From Bin75 sp965200435 (GTDB lineage: Bacteria; Nitrospirota; Nitrospiria; Nitrospirales; UBA8639), in contig OZ241337.1 in the NCBI GenBank assembly GCA_965200435.1, positions 744,001 to 808,000 of the forward strand: a stretch of 64,000 nucleotides of DNA, read 5' to 3'. The translations under genes and the position numbers were made by a program. This document shows, piece after piece, positions 40,639 through 49,137 of the stretch (its first letter is position 1; every line of letters starts with the position of its first letter). Below the pieces are notes generated by a model that was not told the DNA's origin, made no database searches, and was given only the letters and a program-made list of their open reading frames with translations.

Positions 40639-41381
40639 TGACCGATCAATCAACTCCCCTCCACGGAATTGACGAGGAAGAATCGTTTCCTGAATGGGTC
40701 ACAGTCGTGGGGGTGAAAATCCGCGACTATGGTGAGGTCAAAATAGCCCGCACGACCGATTCCACTTTGAAGGTCGGAGATCACGTGCTCCTGGAATTGG
40801 AGAACGATACGACCTATGGCACCATCTTTTCCCCGCCGCATCCTCAACCGTTCCTCCCTCCCATGCGGATGATGCGAGGCATCCTTCGGAAAGCGACGCC
40901 GGAAGACGAAACCGCCATTGCCCATCAAAAAGAGTTATCCTCCTCCGGCATCGCGTTTTGCCGGGAGCGGGCCCTGGCGCTGGGTTTGCAGATGAAGTTG
41001 ATCGAAGTGTACGGATCGCTTCGGCGGCGGGCCCTGACGTTCAGCTACACCGCGGAATCGCGCGTTGATTTCCGGCAACTCGTCAAGGATTTGGCACGGG
41101 AGTTCAATTGTTGGATTGAAATGCGGCAAATTTCCAGCCGGGATGAGGCTCGTCGCCTGAGCGGGGTCGATACCTGTGGACTTGTCCTCTGTTGTGCGAG
41201 GTTTCTCACGGATTTTAAACCGGTGAATCTCAAGTTGTCCCGTCGTGAATCGGCTTGGTCAAATGACGCGCATCGCATCGGAGTCTGTGGACGGTTGAAA
41301 TGTTGCCTGATGTTTGAAAACGAGGAGTGGCCCACCCCCAAGGCGCCTGATCAACAACTCATTCAACCCACTCGATCCTAA
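40638..41381 (+). CDS. ricT: PSP1 domain protein, RicT-like
   Basis: 247 residues. The family blocks are VTVVGVKIRDYGEVKIA at the start, FCRERALALGLQMKLIEVYGSLRRRALTFSYTAESRVDFRQLVKDLAREFNCWIEMRQI (about 110-168) and the Cys-rich end GVDTCGLVLCCARFL...GVCGRLKCCLMFE. In Bacillus RicT (YaaT) with RicA and RicF forms an iron-sulfur complex that helps RNase Y; the four conserved Cys are present here. Translation is coupled to the preceding fragment. Confidence 0.9.
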   Translation: MTDQSTPLHGIDEEESFPEWVTVVGVKIRDYGEVKIARTTDSTLKVGDHVLLELENDTTYGTIFSPPHPQPFLPPMRMMRGILRKATPEDETAIAHQKELSSSGIAFCRERALALGLQMKLIEVYGSLRRRALTFSYTAESRVDFRQLVKDLAREFNCWIEMRQISSRDEARRLSGVDTCGLVLCCARFLTDFKPVNLKLSRRESAWSNDAHRIGVCGRLKCCLMFENEEWPTPKAPDQQLIQPTRS

Positions 41382-41433
41382 TTGCGGCCCTGCCCCGCAG
41401 GCAGATGGGTCGCAGTCTCAAAAGGTGTTTCAG

Positions 41434-41853
41434 ATGAGTGCCCAGCCTCGGTTTATCATCTACGCTCATAACGCCACCTATGATAAATTGCACCAGGTGG
41501 CAACCATAGCCCTGACGGCGTCGGCGATGGGAAAAGACGTCGTGATCGTGTTGTTGTTTTGGACCATTAAAAAACTCGCCGAAGGGCGGCTTGACGAAAT
41601 CGATTTTCCTCCGGAGTATCACCGCTATCATGATGAAGTGGCCAGGCTGCTGACCGAACGCAAGGTTCCTCTGATTTCAGAAATGCTCGAAGAGGCGAAG
41701 AAAGTGGGGAACCTGCGCCTGATCGCTTGCAGCGCAGGGTTGGAATACATGGGAGTCGACTCGGAAGCCGTAGCCGAACGGGTTGATGACGTGATGGGTC
41801 TTCCTGCAATCCTTACCCTGGCAGCCGGCGCCGAGACGACTCTGTTTGTGTAG
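41434..41853 (+). CDS. DsrE/DsrF-like family protein
   Basis: 139 residues from the ATG at 41434. Pattern: FIIYAHNATYDKLHQVATIALTASAMGKDVVIVLLFWTIKKLAEG, then LISEMLEEAKKVGNLRLIACSAGLEYMGVDSEAV, with a Cys (IACSAGLE) at the place of the DsrE active-site Cys. These small proteins carry sulfur in some species and are often found beside sulfur-transfer genes; here the thiamine genes lie downstream, a possible but unproven link. Confidence 0.8.
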   Translation: MSAQPRFIIYAHNATYDKLHQVATIALTASAMGKDVVIVLLFWTIKKLAEGRLDEIDFPPEYHRYHDEVARLLTERKVPLISEMLEEAKKVGNLRLIACSAGLEYMGVDSEAVAERVDDVMGLPAILTLAAGAETTLFV

Positions 41854-42431
41854 CCGCCGCGTTCCCGTCACGGCCATCCCTAATTTGCAAAAAGGATAAG
41901 GTCCTTAGGGCGTTTCGTAACCAATGTGTGGGAGAAAACCCGCCTGGATACAGGACGCCATACGGGGTTTCGTGGTGCGACCAACTTTTGGCGCGGGTGC
42001 CAGTGTATGGCCTGCGGGTCCTGTCCGGGCCTCCACGCTCTCCGGAGCGCGGGGGCTCGCACGATCATGACCCGAGAGCTCGGTAAGCCGTTGCGGATCG
42101 CGTTCAGCCCCGCCGGGAGAATGAGGTCAACCCGTGTCTCAAGCTCTACTTGGATTACGTTTCGCCCTAATGACCAAAAATTAAGGATGTAATAATTGAG
42201 GGAAAAACAGGGGTAAAAGAAAAGTTGATCGGGATTCCCAGAAACTAACCAACTAGTTGGAAAAGGTTTTTTATCAATTACTCCGGGAAGGTGATGAGAA
42301 AAAATTAGGAAGAGAATCAAGGTGCTCCATCATAATGTCTGCCATTTTTGAGGCAACGTTTCTTGTTGAGATCTGACGTTTCATATTGTCAAAAAGATTT
42401 GCGTTGAATTTGTGTTTGATATGAACGCGCG
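41854..42431. other. Non-coding region before the thiamine operon
   Basis: No gene that I can support. The stretch 42190-42430 is AT-rich. The one long minus-strand frame (41880-42320) has no family features and is likely a shadow. Confidence 0.5.
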
Positions 42432-42459
42432 TTGCATGGCTGTCGGAGTGAACTATACT
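42432..42459 (+). promoter_or_regulatory. Likely sigma-70 promoter of the thiamine operon
   Basis: TTGCAT (42432-42437) and TATACT (42454-42459) with 16 bases between. This would start the RNA about 90 bases before the riboswitch. Confidence 0.45.
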
Positions 42460-42549
42460 AGAGAAGTCTTGTTATCTTAACGCAAGGCAGGATTGGTAAA
42501 TAGGCTGATTGACAAGAAAACGGGCAAGGCGTATGTTTTTTCATTCAAC

Positions 42550-42640
42550 AATAGCTAGGGGAGCCTAATGGCTGAGAGTCTTCTGACGAAGACAACCCTT
42601 AAACCTGATCTGGGTAATCCCAGCGTAGGGAAGCGGACAG
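42550..42640 (+). ncRNA. TPP riboswitch (THI element)
   Basis: The conserved parts are in order: AGGGGAGCC, GGCTGAGAG, ACCCTTAAACCTGATCTGGGTAAT-type core, and CCCAGCGTAGGGAA. It senses thiamine diphosphate. A hairpin terminator follows within 25 bases, so control is probably by early termination. Confidence 0.96.
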
Positions 42641-42663
42641 TCAGTCTTTCGCCTCTTGTATGA

Positions 42664-42697
42664 ACCGCTTCCAAGTCAATTGGAAAGCGGCTTTTTT
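42664..42697 (+). terminator. Intrinsic terminator (expression platform) of the TPP riboswitch
   Basis: CCGCTTCCAA (42665-42674) pairs with TTGGAAAGCGG (42680-42690), one bulge, then a run of T. It stands between the riboswitch and thiC. Confidence 0.85.
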
Positions 42698-42717
42698 ATT
42701 TGGGAAAGGATTTCCGC

Positions 42718-44583
42718 ATGAACAATACCGAATTCCCACGCCCCCCTTCCACGAACGGGAATGCGTCTCATGCTCAAGCACCCACTTCGGCCTTAACCAC
42801 GACTCCGCTCCCCGCGTCCAAGAAAGTGTACGTCAATGGAGAGCAAGACGGCGTGGCCGTGCCCATGCGTGAAATCTTTCTTTCCTCCCCCAAGAAGGAC
42901 AACGGCGCGTCCGCGGCATCTTCAATTTTCGTGTACGACACGTCCGGGCCCTATACCGACCCCTTAACGGGGATCGACATTCAACGCGGCCTTCCCCCGT
43001 TACGACGTGATTGGATTCTGGCGCGGCAGGACGTGGAAGCCTTACCCGACGTCTCTTCCGAGTACGGACGACTGCGAGCCAATGATCCGGCACTCGCCTC
43101 CCTGCGCTTTCTCCACGTCCGCAACCCGTTGAGAGCGAAGCAGGGAAAGAATGTCTCACAGATGCATTATGCCCGTCGGGGCATCATCACCCCTGAGATG
43201 GAATTTGTGGCGATCCGGGAAACGCAATTGCGCGAGAACGCACAGGCCTCCACGAATGGAGCCTCCCGGGGCGTTGAACAACATCCCGGACAAGCCTGGG
43301 GGGCGACGATTCCTCAAACCATCACCCCGGAATTCGTGCGCGACGAGGTGGCCCGTGGCCGCGCGATTATCCCGGCCAACATTAACCATCCGGAAATCGA
43401 GCCCATGATCATCGGCCGGAATTTTCTGGTGAAGATCAACGCCAACATCGGCAATTCCGCCGTGGTATCGTCGATCGAAGAGGAAGTCGAAAAAATGATC
43501 TGGGCCATCCGGTGGGGATCCGACACGGTCATGGACCTATCCACCGGGAAAAACATTCACGAGACCCGGGAATGGATCATTCGCAACGCCCCCGTCCCCA
43601 TCGGAACCGTCCCTATTTATCAGGCCCTGGAAAAAGTCGGCGGGAAAGCTGAAGACCTGACGTGGGAACTCTATCGGGACACGTTGATCGAGCAGGCTGA
43701 ACAGGGGGTTGATTATTTCACCATTCACGCCGGCGTCAGATTGGCGTACGTGCCCCTCACCGCGAACCGTATGACCGGCATTGTCTCACGTGGGGGGTCC
43801 ATTCACGCCAAATGGTGTCTCGCTCATCACCAAGAAAACTTTGCGTATACCCATTTCGAAGAAATTTGCGAGATCATGAAGGCCTATGACGTCTCCTTCA
43901 GCCTCGGCGACGGGTTGCGGCCAGGCTCGATTGCCGATGCCAACGACAAGGCACAGTTTGCCGAACTCGAGACGTTGGGAGAATTGACCAAGCTGGCCTG
44001 GGCGCACGACGTGCAGGTCATGATCGAAGGGCCCGGCCACGTACCCATGCACATGATCCATGAAAACATGGAACGGCAATTGGAGGCCTGTCACGAGGCG
44101 CCCTTCTACACCCTGGGTCCCCTCACCACCGACATTGCACCGGGCTATGACCATATTACGTCGGGTATCGGGGCGGCCATGATCGGCTGGTACGGGTGCG
44201 CCATGCTGTGCTACGTCACACCCAAAGAACACCTCGGGCTGCCGACGAAGGAAGATGTCAAAGCCGGCGTCATCACGTACAAAATCGCCGCGCATGCCGC
44301 GGACTTGGCCAAGGGACACCCAGGGGCCCAACGCCGTGACAACACATTATCGCAAGCCCGGTTCGAATTCCGGTGGGAGGATCAATTCAATCTCTCGCTG
44401 GATCCCGACACGGCTCGAGAATATCACGACGCCACACTGCCCGACCAAGCCGCGAAAGGTGCCCATTTCTGCTCGATGTGCGGCCCCCAGTTCTGTTCGA
44501 TGAAGATCACGCAGGACGTGCGCGATTACGCCGAGTTCCGACAAACCGGCGGGGAACTGTATGTACAACACGGAAAGCCGTAA
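42718..44583 (+). CDS. thiC: Phosphomethylpyrimidine synthase ThiC
   Basis: 621 residues from the ATG at 42718, with AAAGGA before it. ThiC converts aminoimidazole ribotide to HMP-phosphate by radical SAM chemistry. The C-terminal cluster motif is CSMCGPQFC (C-x2-C-x4-C, about residues 585-593). Other family blocks are MHYARRGIITPEMEFVAIRE (about 142-161) and SLGDGLRPGSIADANDKAQFAEL (about 397-419). First gene of the operon controlled by the TPP riboswitch. Confidence 0.97.
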   Translation: MNNTEFPRPPSTNGNASHAQAPTSALTTTPLPASKKVYVNGEQDGVAVPMREIFLSSPKKDNGASAASSIFVYDTSGPYTDPLTGIDIQRGLPPLRRDWILARQDVEALPDVSSEYGRLRANDPALASLRFLHVRNPLRAKQGKNVSQMHYARRGIITPEMEFVAIRETQLRENAQASTNGASRGVEQHPGQAWGATIPQTITPEFVRDEVARGRAIIPANINHPEIEPMIIGRNFLVKINANIGNSAVVSSIEEEVEKMIWAIRWGSDTVMDLSTGKNIHETREWIIRNAPVPIGTVPIYQALEKVGGKAEDLTWELYRDTLIEQAEQGVDYFTIHAGVRLAYVPLTANRMTGIVSRGGSIHAKWCLAHHQENFAYTHFEEICEIMKAYDVSFSLGDGLRPGSIADANDKAQFAELETLGELTKLAWAHDVQVMIEGPGHVPMHMIHENMERQLEACHEAPFYTLGPLTTDIAPGYDHITSGIGAAMIGWYGCAMLCYVTPKEHLGLPTKEDVKAGVITYKIAAHAADLAKGHPGAQRRDNTLSQARFEFRWEDQFNLSLDPDTAREYHDATLPDQAAKGAHFCSMCGPQFCSMKITQDVRDYAEFRQTGGELYVQHGKP

Positions 44584-44612
44584 CCAACGGAGTTCTCTCA
44601 CGCTGCCCCTGT

Positions 44613-44645
44613 CCCTCACCCTGACCTTCTCACGGAGGGAGAGGA
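44613..44645. repeat. Dispersed CCCTCACCC repeat between thiC and thi4
   Basis: ccctcaccctgaccttctcacggagggagagg is a diverged copy of the repeat at 10564-10600; the GGGAGAGG at its end may also serve as a ribosome binding site for thi4. Confidence 0.45.
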
Positions 44646-44664
44646 CAAAATAGGAATTTCTGCC

Positions 44665-45465
44665 ATGGACAATCTCCGGCCAGCGCCGCTTCGTGAACGA
44701 GACGTGACTCGCCACATCGCGCGCGAATTCTATAAAGAGTTTGATCAACTCATTGAAAGTGACGTGATTATCGTGGGGGGCGGGCCTTCCGGTCTGATCT
44801 GCGCCCATGACCTGGCGACACAGGGATTTCGTACACTTTTAGTCGAACAGAGTCTCTCGCTCGGCGGAGGATTCTGGTCCGGCGGGTACCTCATGAATAA
44901 AGCCACCCTGTGCGAACCCGCCCACGCTGTCCTTGAGAACATGGGCGTTCCGTGTAAACCCGTGATGGGATGCGGTGGCATGCGGATCGTGGACCCTCCG
45001 CATGCCACCGCCCGCCTCATTGCCGCGGCGTATGAAGCCGGCGCGAAGGTGCTGAACCTGACCAAGGTGGTGGATCTGATCCTTCGCGGCGAGGGCACGC
45101 TCGAAGGCGTCGTGGTCAATAACACGACGGCGGAGATGGCGGGACACGATACCATCCACGTCGATCCCATTGCGCTTGAGTCGAAGGTTGTGGTTGATGC
45201 CACCGGACATGACGCGGTCGTTGTCGGATTACTCAACAAACGCGGGCTCTATGAAACGGTCCCGGGGAATGGTGCCATGTGGGTTGCACGCTCCGAGGCC
45301 ATGGTTGTAGAAAATACCCGTGAGGTCTTCCCGAACTGTTTTGTTACCGGTTTGGCCGTGGCTGCCGTGGATGGCTCTCCCAGGATGGGGCCGGCTTTCG
45401 GAGCGATGCTGTTGTCAGGAAGACGTGCCGCTGACCTTGTTCGCCACAAATTGAAAGGCGATTAG
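44665..45465 (+). CDS. thi4: Thiamine thiazole synthase, Thi4-type with His (sulfide-dependent)
   Basis: 266 residues. An FAD/NAD-type dinucleotide motif VIIVGGGPSG (34-43) and the glycine-rich SLGGGFWSGG (65-74) place it in the Thi4 family, which builds the thiazole part of thiamine from NAD and glycine. The position of the sulfur-donating Cys205 of the yeast suicide enzyme holds His165 here (TIHVDP), as in the archaeal, sulfide-using, multi-turnover form. That fits life at low oxygen or with free sulfide. Downstream of thiC by 82 bases, in the riboswitch operon. Confidence 0.93.
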   Translation: MDNLRPAPLRERDVTRHIAREFYKEFDQLIESDVIIVGGGPSGLICAHDLATQGFRTLLVEQSLSLGGGFWSGGYLMNKATLCEPAHAVLENMGVPCKPVMGCGGMRIVDPPHATARLIAAAYEAGAKVLNLTKVVDLILRGEGTLEGVVVNNTTAEMAGHDTIHVDPIALESKVVVDATGHDAVVVGLLNKRGLYETVPGNGAMWVARSEAMVVENTREVFPNCFVTGLAVAAVDGSPRMGPAFGAMLLSGRRAADLVRHKLKGD

Positions 45466-45494
45466 GAATTCTCTCTCCTGGCATTCAGACGTCG

Positions 45495-46010
45495 ATGAAC
45501 CAGCAGGACTTTCTTCAACAGGGCGAAGGGCGGGAAGAGGACAAGCTGACCGCGTGGAATTTATTCCAGCAGGCCTACGAATGCCAAATGAAAGGCAAGC
45601 TGGATGACGCCGTCCAATTATACCAGAACTCCATTGATCTCTTCCCAACGGCTGAGGCCTATACCTTCCTCGGGTGGACCTACAGCTTTGTGGGCCAATT
45701 GGATGACGCCATTGAAGAATGTCATCGGGCCATCAGAACCGATCCGGACTTTGGGAATCCGTATAATGACATTGGGGCGTATCTCATCGAGATGAACCGG
45801 TTGGATGAAGCGATTCCGTGGCTCGAACGTGCCACCAAAGCCAAACGGTATGAAAGCCCGGCCTTTCCGCACATGAACCTGGGCCGTGTCTATGAACGAA
45901 AAAGCGACTGGGCGCGCGCGATCGAATCATACAAAACCGCGGTGACGCTTAATGCCAATTATACGCCTGCTAAGCGAGCGATGATGCGGCTGATTACCTT
46001 GATGAATTGA
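45495..46010 (+). CDS. TPR-repeat protein
   Basis: 171 residues with four TPR units: AWNLFQQAYECQMKGKLDDAVQLYQNSIDLFP, AEAYTFLGWTYSFVGQLDDAIEECHRAIRTDP, GNPYNDIGAYLIEMNRLDEAIPWLERATKAK, and AFPHMNLGRVYERKSDWARAIESYKTAVTLN. No signal peptide. Thirty bases downstream of thi4, so probably on the same RNA. Binding partner unknown. Confidence 0.88.
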   Translation: MNQQDFLQQGEGREEDKLTAWNLFQQAYECQMKGKLDDAVQLYQNSIDLFPTAEAYTFLGWTYSFVGQLDDAIEECHRAIRTDPDFGNPYNDIGAYLIEMNRLDEAIPWLERATKAKRYESPAFPHMNLGRVYERKSDWARAIESYKTAVTLNANYTPAKRAMMRLITLMN

Positions 46011-46060
46011 AATGCCTGAACGTTGTTCGCTGACCGGTTTTCAGATGAAAGGTTGGACTC

Positions 46061-46444
46061 GTGGAACACGAAAAAATTATTCTCGTGGGTGTGACCGATA
46101 TTTTTTTCTATACGAAGATTCGTGATGCCTTCAAACCTGCCGGCTATGGGCTCAAGCGCGTCACGTCTCCCGATGAAATCCTCGAAAAGGCCAAAACCCA
46201 TGACCCGACGGCTATTGTGCTGAACATGAACGACCCCGGGCTCGACGCCACCACGATGCTGAAAACCGCCAAACGCGAGACGGCCTTGAACCGCGTACCG
46301 GTTCTGGCGTTTGCCAATCATGAAGAAATCGACACCTGGCGCCAAGCCAAGGAACTCGGCATCGATAAAATTGTCTCACGCAATGAGTTTTCCGCCAGGA
46401 CCCTGGCCCTCCTCCAGGAAGTGACCCAACCCCGTCCGGCATGA
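46061..46444 (+). CDS. Degenerate receiver-domain protein
   Basis: 127 residues from a GTG start. It has the CheY-like pattern (IILVGVTDIFFYTKIRDAFKPAGYGLKRVTSPDEIL; AIVLNMNDPGLDATTMLKTAK; VPVLAFANHEEIDTWRQAKELGIDKIVSRNEF), but the phospho-accepting Asp is replaced by Asn in LNMND, and the first acidic pair is incomplete. So it is probably not phosphorylated in the usual way. Overlaps the next gene by four bases (ATGA). Confidence 0.7.
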   Translation: MEHEKIILVGVTDIFFYTKIRDAFKPAGYGLKRVTSPDEILEKAKTHDPTAIVLNMNDPGLDATTMLKTAKRETALNRVPVLAFANHEEIDTWRQAKELGIDKIVSRNEFSARTLALLQEVTQPRPA

Positions 46445-47544
46445 AACAGTCGTCTCTGCATACCACCCATCAACGACTGGGGGCTCTTTTCAGTCCGGCA
46501 GGCGACTGGGAGATGCCGGCTCATTACGGCGACCCCATTGCCGAACATCACGCGATCAGAACGGGCGTGGGTATGGCCGATCTCTCACATCGCGGAACGT
46601 TACACGTCACGGGAGAAGATCGCGTGACGTGGCTCCAAAGCATTATCAGCAACGATATTCTGCCGCTCCAGTCCGGAGACTGGTTGTATTCGAGTTTCAT
46701 GTCGCACAAAGGCAAGATCCTGAGTTACTTTCGGGTCTATCGACTTGAGGACTATCTGTTGGTGGAAGATATGGGGGAAGCAGGGGCTATCACCTATGAA
46801 GCCTTTCGCAAGTTTCTTCTCTACGGCACCAAAGCCAAAATGAAGAACGGTGAGGACACCTGGGGTATTATTCTGGTCAGCGGCCCGAAGGCCCCGCTCC
46901 TTATGCAGCAATCGTTGGGTGTCGACGTCACCGGCTTGCAACCGGGGTCCTTCCTGACCCACAACCTGAACGGGCAAACGGCCCTGATTGCCGCGACCCA
47001 GGAAACCGGTGAACGGGACGTTGAAATTCTGATGCCAAACGACGCCATGGACCAAACCTGGAGCCGCTTGTGGGAGACCGGGAAAGCCGTTGACCTGCGA
47101 GCCGTCGGCACGGAAGCCCGAGAATCTCTGCGTATCGAAGCAGGTATTCCCAAACTGGGACCGGACTTGAACGAACGAATCGTTCCGCCCGAAGCCAACC
47201 TCGAAGGGAAGGCCTTCAGCCTGAGCAAGGGGTGCTATCCCGGACAGGAAGTCGTCGCGCGCATGGACACCTACGGCACGGTCAAGCGGCGGCTGGTGGG
47301 GCTGGTGATCGATTCGAAAACGGTTCCCCCTCCCGACGCCAAAGTGTTCAGCGAAGACCGTGAAGTCGGGTGGGTCAGCAGTGCGATGTATTCTCCCACC
47401 TTGAATAAACCCATCGCCTTTGCGTTTCCGTTGCGGGACTTCACCGCTCCAGGCACGGTCCTCGATGTGGCCGTCAACGACCAACGCCAACCCTGCATCG
47501 TGCAAGCCCTTCCGTTTTACGCTTCAACTGAATCGTCACGTTGA
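46441..47544 (+). CDS. ygfZ: Folate-binding protein YgfZ (GcvT-like)
   Basis: 367 residues. The YgfZ signature KGCYPGQE (about residues 261-268) is intact, and the N-terminal GADLSHRGTLHVTGEDRVTWLQSIISND-type block (here from residue 45) is as in the GcvT superfamily. YgfZ helps repair or assemble iron-sulfur clusters in a folate-dependent way; this suits the FeS enzyme ThiC in the same operon. The alternative is a true GcvT, but glycine cleavage genes are absent here and the KGCYPGQE motif favours YgfZ. Confidence 0.87.
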   Translation: MKQSSLHTTHQRLGALFSPAGDWEMPAHYGDPIAEHHAIRTGVGMADLSHRGTLHVTGEDRVTWLQSIISNDILPLQSGDWLYSSFMSHKGKILSYFRVYRLEDYLLVEDMGEAGAITYEAFRKFLLYGTKAKMKNGEDTWGIILVSGPKAPLLMQQSLGVDVTGLQPGSFLTHNLNGQTALIAATQETGERDVEILMPNDAMDQTWSRLWETGKAVDLRAVGTEARESLRIEAGIPKLGPDLNERIVPPEANLEGKAFSLSKGCYPGQEVVARMDTYGTVKRRLVGLVIDSKTVPPPDAKVFSEDREVGWVSSAMYSPTLNKPIAFAFPLRDFTAPGTVLDVAVNDQRQPCIVQALPFYASTESSR

Positions 47545-47667
47545 GTTCGGCATTCCCGGCTCGTGAGCCATGGATCAGTTACGTTCTCAACAAGAAAAAA
47601 GAGACCCGGAAAGTTCCTGAATCGAAATAGCGGGCTCTCGACTCTCAACAGAAGCGTTTGCCGATGG

Positions 47668-48138
47668 TTATTCCGGATGGCGGGCTAACGATAATTTTTC
47701 GCCGACAGCCAGAACGCTGGCGCGCTGGTCGTCATTCAATCCCAACAAAATATGGGCTTCGTCTCCATGCTGGAGTCGCAGACTCAAAAAAGAAATTTCT
47801 TCGCGTTTTTCCTCGTCTTTATAGATGCCATCGATGGCTTGAAACTTGGTGAGATCGGCAGCGGAAAAGAGATCATAGCGGAAATATTGATCGCCGATGA
47901 CCATGTCATACACCGCGTTCCCTTCCGTCACGGCGATGGCATTGAAGTGGCCCTGGTCTTCATAGCCTTCCGGTAAATATTGGTTGATGTGCAAGAGGGC
48001 GACGGTCCGAGTTCCCAGGGTCGAGGTTATTTTTTTCTCCAAGGCGTCATAATCGATTTGCAAGGCACGTTCATCCGGTCCGGTAGCCGCCAAGGCCGCC
48101 GCTTTTACTTTGTCAAAGACTTCTTTCGCTGTTGCCAC
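47668..48138 (-). CDS. Hypothetical protein
   Basis: 156 residues, MATAKEVFDKVKAAALAATG..., without signal or membrane segment. A good AGGAGAG ribosome binding site lies before the ATG. Mixed alpha/beta; no known motif. Divergent from the small zinc protein with a 28-bp palindrome (48231-48258) between them. Confidence 0.7.
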   Translation of the reverse strand: MATAKEVFDKVKAAALAATGPDERALQIDYDALEKKITSTLGTRTVALLHINQYLPEGYEDQGHFNAIAVTEGNAVYDMVIGDQYFRYDLFSAADLTKFQAIDGIYKDEEKREEISFLSLRLQHGDEAHILLGLNDDQRASVLAVGEKLSLARHPE

Positions 48139-48230
48139 AAGTCACTCTCCTTTCTCAATCCGTTCAAAACGAGGCTTTCACCCGAATCGCCCTGACGGCT
48201 ACAATAGCCAGACCGCCGGCGAGAATGCAA

Positions 48231-48258
48231 GTCAGGGACAACGATCGTTGTTCCTGAC
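48231..48258. repeat. 28-bp near-perfect palindrome, AACGATCGTT core (copy A)
   Basis: GTCAGGGACAACGA with its inverted copy TCGTTGTTCCTGAC, one mismatch. It lies between two divergent genes. Confidence 0.8.
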
Positions 48259-48332
48259 ATCGGCGCATCGTTGCATGGCTGCGTGACGGTTGGGCATACT
48301 GGAGCGAAGACTATCACGAAGGAGTCAACGGC

Positions 48333-48548
48333 ATGAATGCTCAACCTTGTATGATCGAAGGATGCACGAATCAAGGCTATGCCCCAGCCGGAACGGGCTT
48401 CTTGTGCAAAGACCATTTCTCCGACTTTGTGACTTGGCGCCGAAAAAAGGGGGGCAAGGGGATGTTCCGCAAATATAACGGCATGACGATGGTAGAACGG
48501 GATACGATCGTCAAAGAATGGGAGTCCACTCTCGCCCTGCCGCACTAA
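48333..48548 (+). CDS. Small Cys/His (zinc-finger-like) protein
   Basis: 71 residues with AAGGAG before the ATG. MNAQPCMIEGCTNQGYAPAGTGFLCKDHF holds a C-x4-C-x13-C-x2-H set that could bind one zinc. The rest is basic (RRKKGGKGMFRK). No family recognised. Palindromes with the same core flank it on both sides. Confidence 0.7.
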   Translation: MNAQPCMIEGCTNQGYAPAGTGFLCKDHFSDFVTWRRKKGGKGMFRKYNGMTMVERDTIVKEWESTLALPH

Positions 48549-48597
48549 CCCGGCGGGTAACCCCAGGGTTGTCCCGACATTGGATGAAAATAATCCG

Positions 48598-48627
48598 GCT
48601 CAGGAACAACGATCGTTGTTCCTGAGC
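48598..48627. repeat. 30-bp perfect palindrome, AACGATCGTT core (copy B)
   Basis: GCTCAGGAACAACGA followed by its exact inverted copy. It is between convergent genes and touches the stop codon of the minus-strand gene, so it may act as a hairpin terminator for both. Confidence 0.85.
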
Positions 48628-49019
48628 TACTCCATTAATTGAGAGCCGTGATGGTGGATGATTTTCCATCCTTCATCCATGCGCTCATACAGATTGGTTG
48701 CCACGACTCGACTGGTTTGCGGGACATCCGCGTGTCGACTCGTCAGATTCTCGGTGCAAATCACCCAGGCCACGTCACCGGCGACTTGAATCTGTAATTC
48801 CGTGAGTGCAAACTTCACGGAAAAAACATTGTTAAAAATAACGACCCATGAATCTCGAACCATCGGCCAGCCAACCCTCGTACTCCAGCCAGGATGGATA
48901 CACGTCACATATTCCTGGTGCGCCCACACCTTATCCATTGCCCCGATGTCCAGACTCTCAAAGGCCCGATAAAACGCCTCGTTGGCCAACGTCACTTCCT
49001 CGATTCGCTCTTCCAGCAT
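48627..49019 (-). CDS. NTF2-like / SnoaL-like protein
   Basis: 130 residues: LANEAFYRAFESLDIGAMDKVWAHQEYVTCIHPGW, then GWPMVRDSWVVIFNNV and VVATNLYERMDEGWKIIHHHGSQL, the common pattern of stand-alone NTF2-like (DUF4440/SnoaL) proteins. No catalytic role can be given. Confidence 0.85.
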   Translation of the reverse strand: MLEERIEEVTLANEAFYRAFESLDIGAMDKVWAHQEYVTCIHPGWSTRVGWPMVRDSWVVIFNNVFSVKFALTELQIQVAGDVAWVICTENLTSRHADVPQTSRVVATNLYERMDEGWKIIHHHGSQLME

Positions 49020-49071
49020 CGGCCTCTACCTTTCTTCGCCGTTCAGGGGTCCTCCCTACGTCATTGTCATC

Positions 49072-49097
49072 GTAGGGGACAGCCCTCGTGCCGTCCC
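49072..49097 (+). repeat. REP-like hairpin with 5' GTAG
   Basis: GTAGGGGACAGC...GTGCCGTCCC, a relative of the element at 10673-10698 with one mismatch in the stem. Confidence 0.55.
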
Positions 49098-49137
49098 GAA
49101 AATATCATCTCATTCGGTCGACCTCTGAGCAACCCCC

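Noticed and set aside
41880..42320. Minus-strand frame between the DsrE-like gene and the TPP riboswitch
   Set aside because: No family features, no ribosome binding site and mixed composition; likely non-coding.
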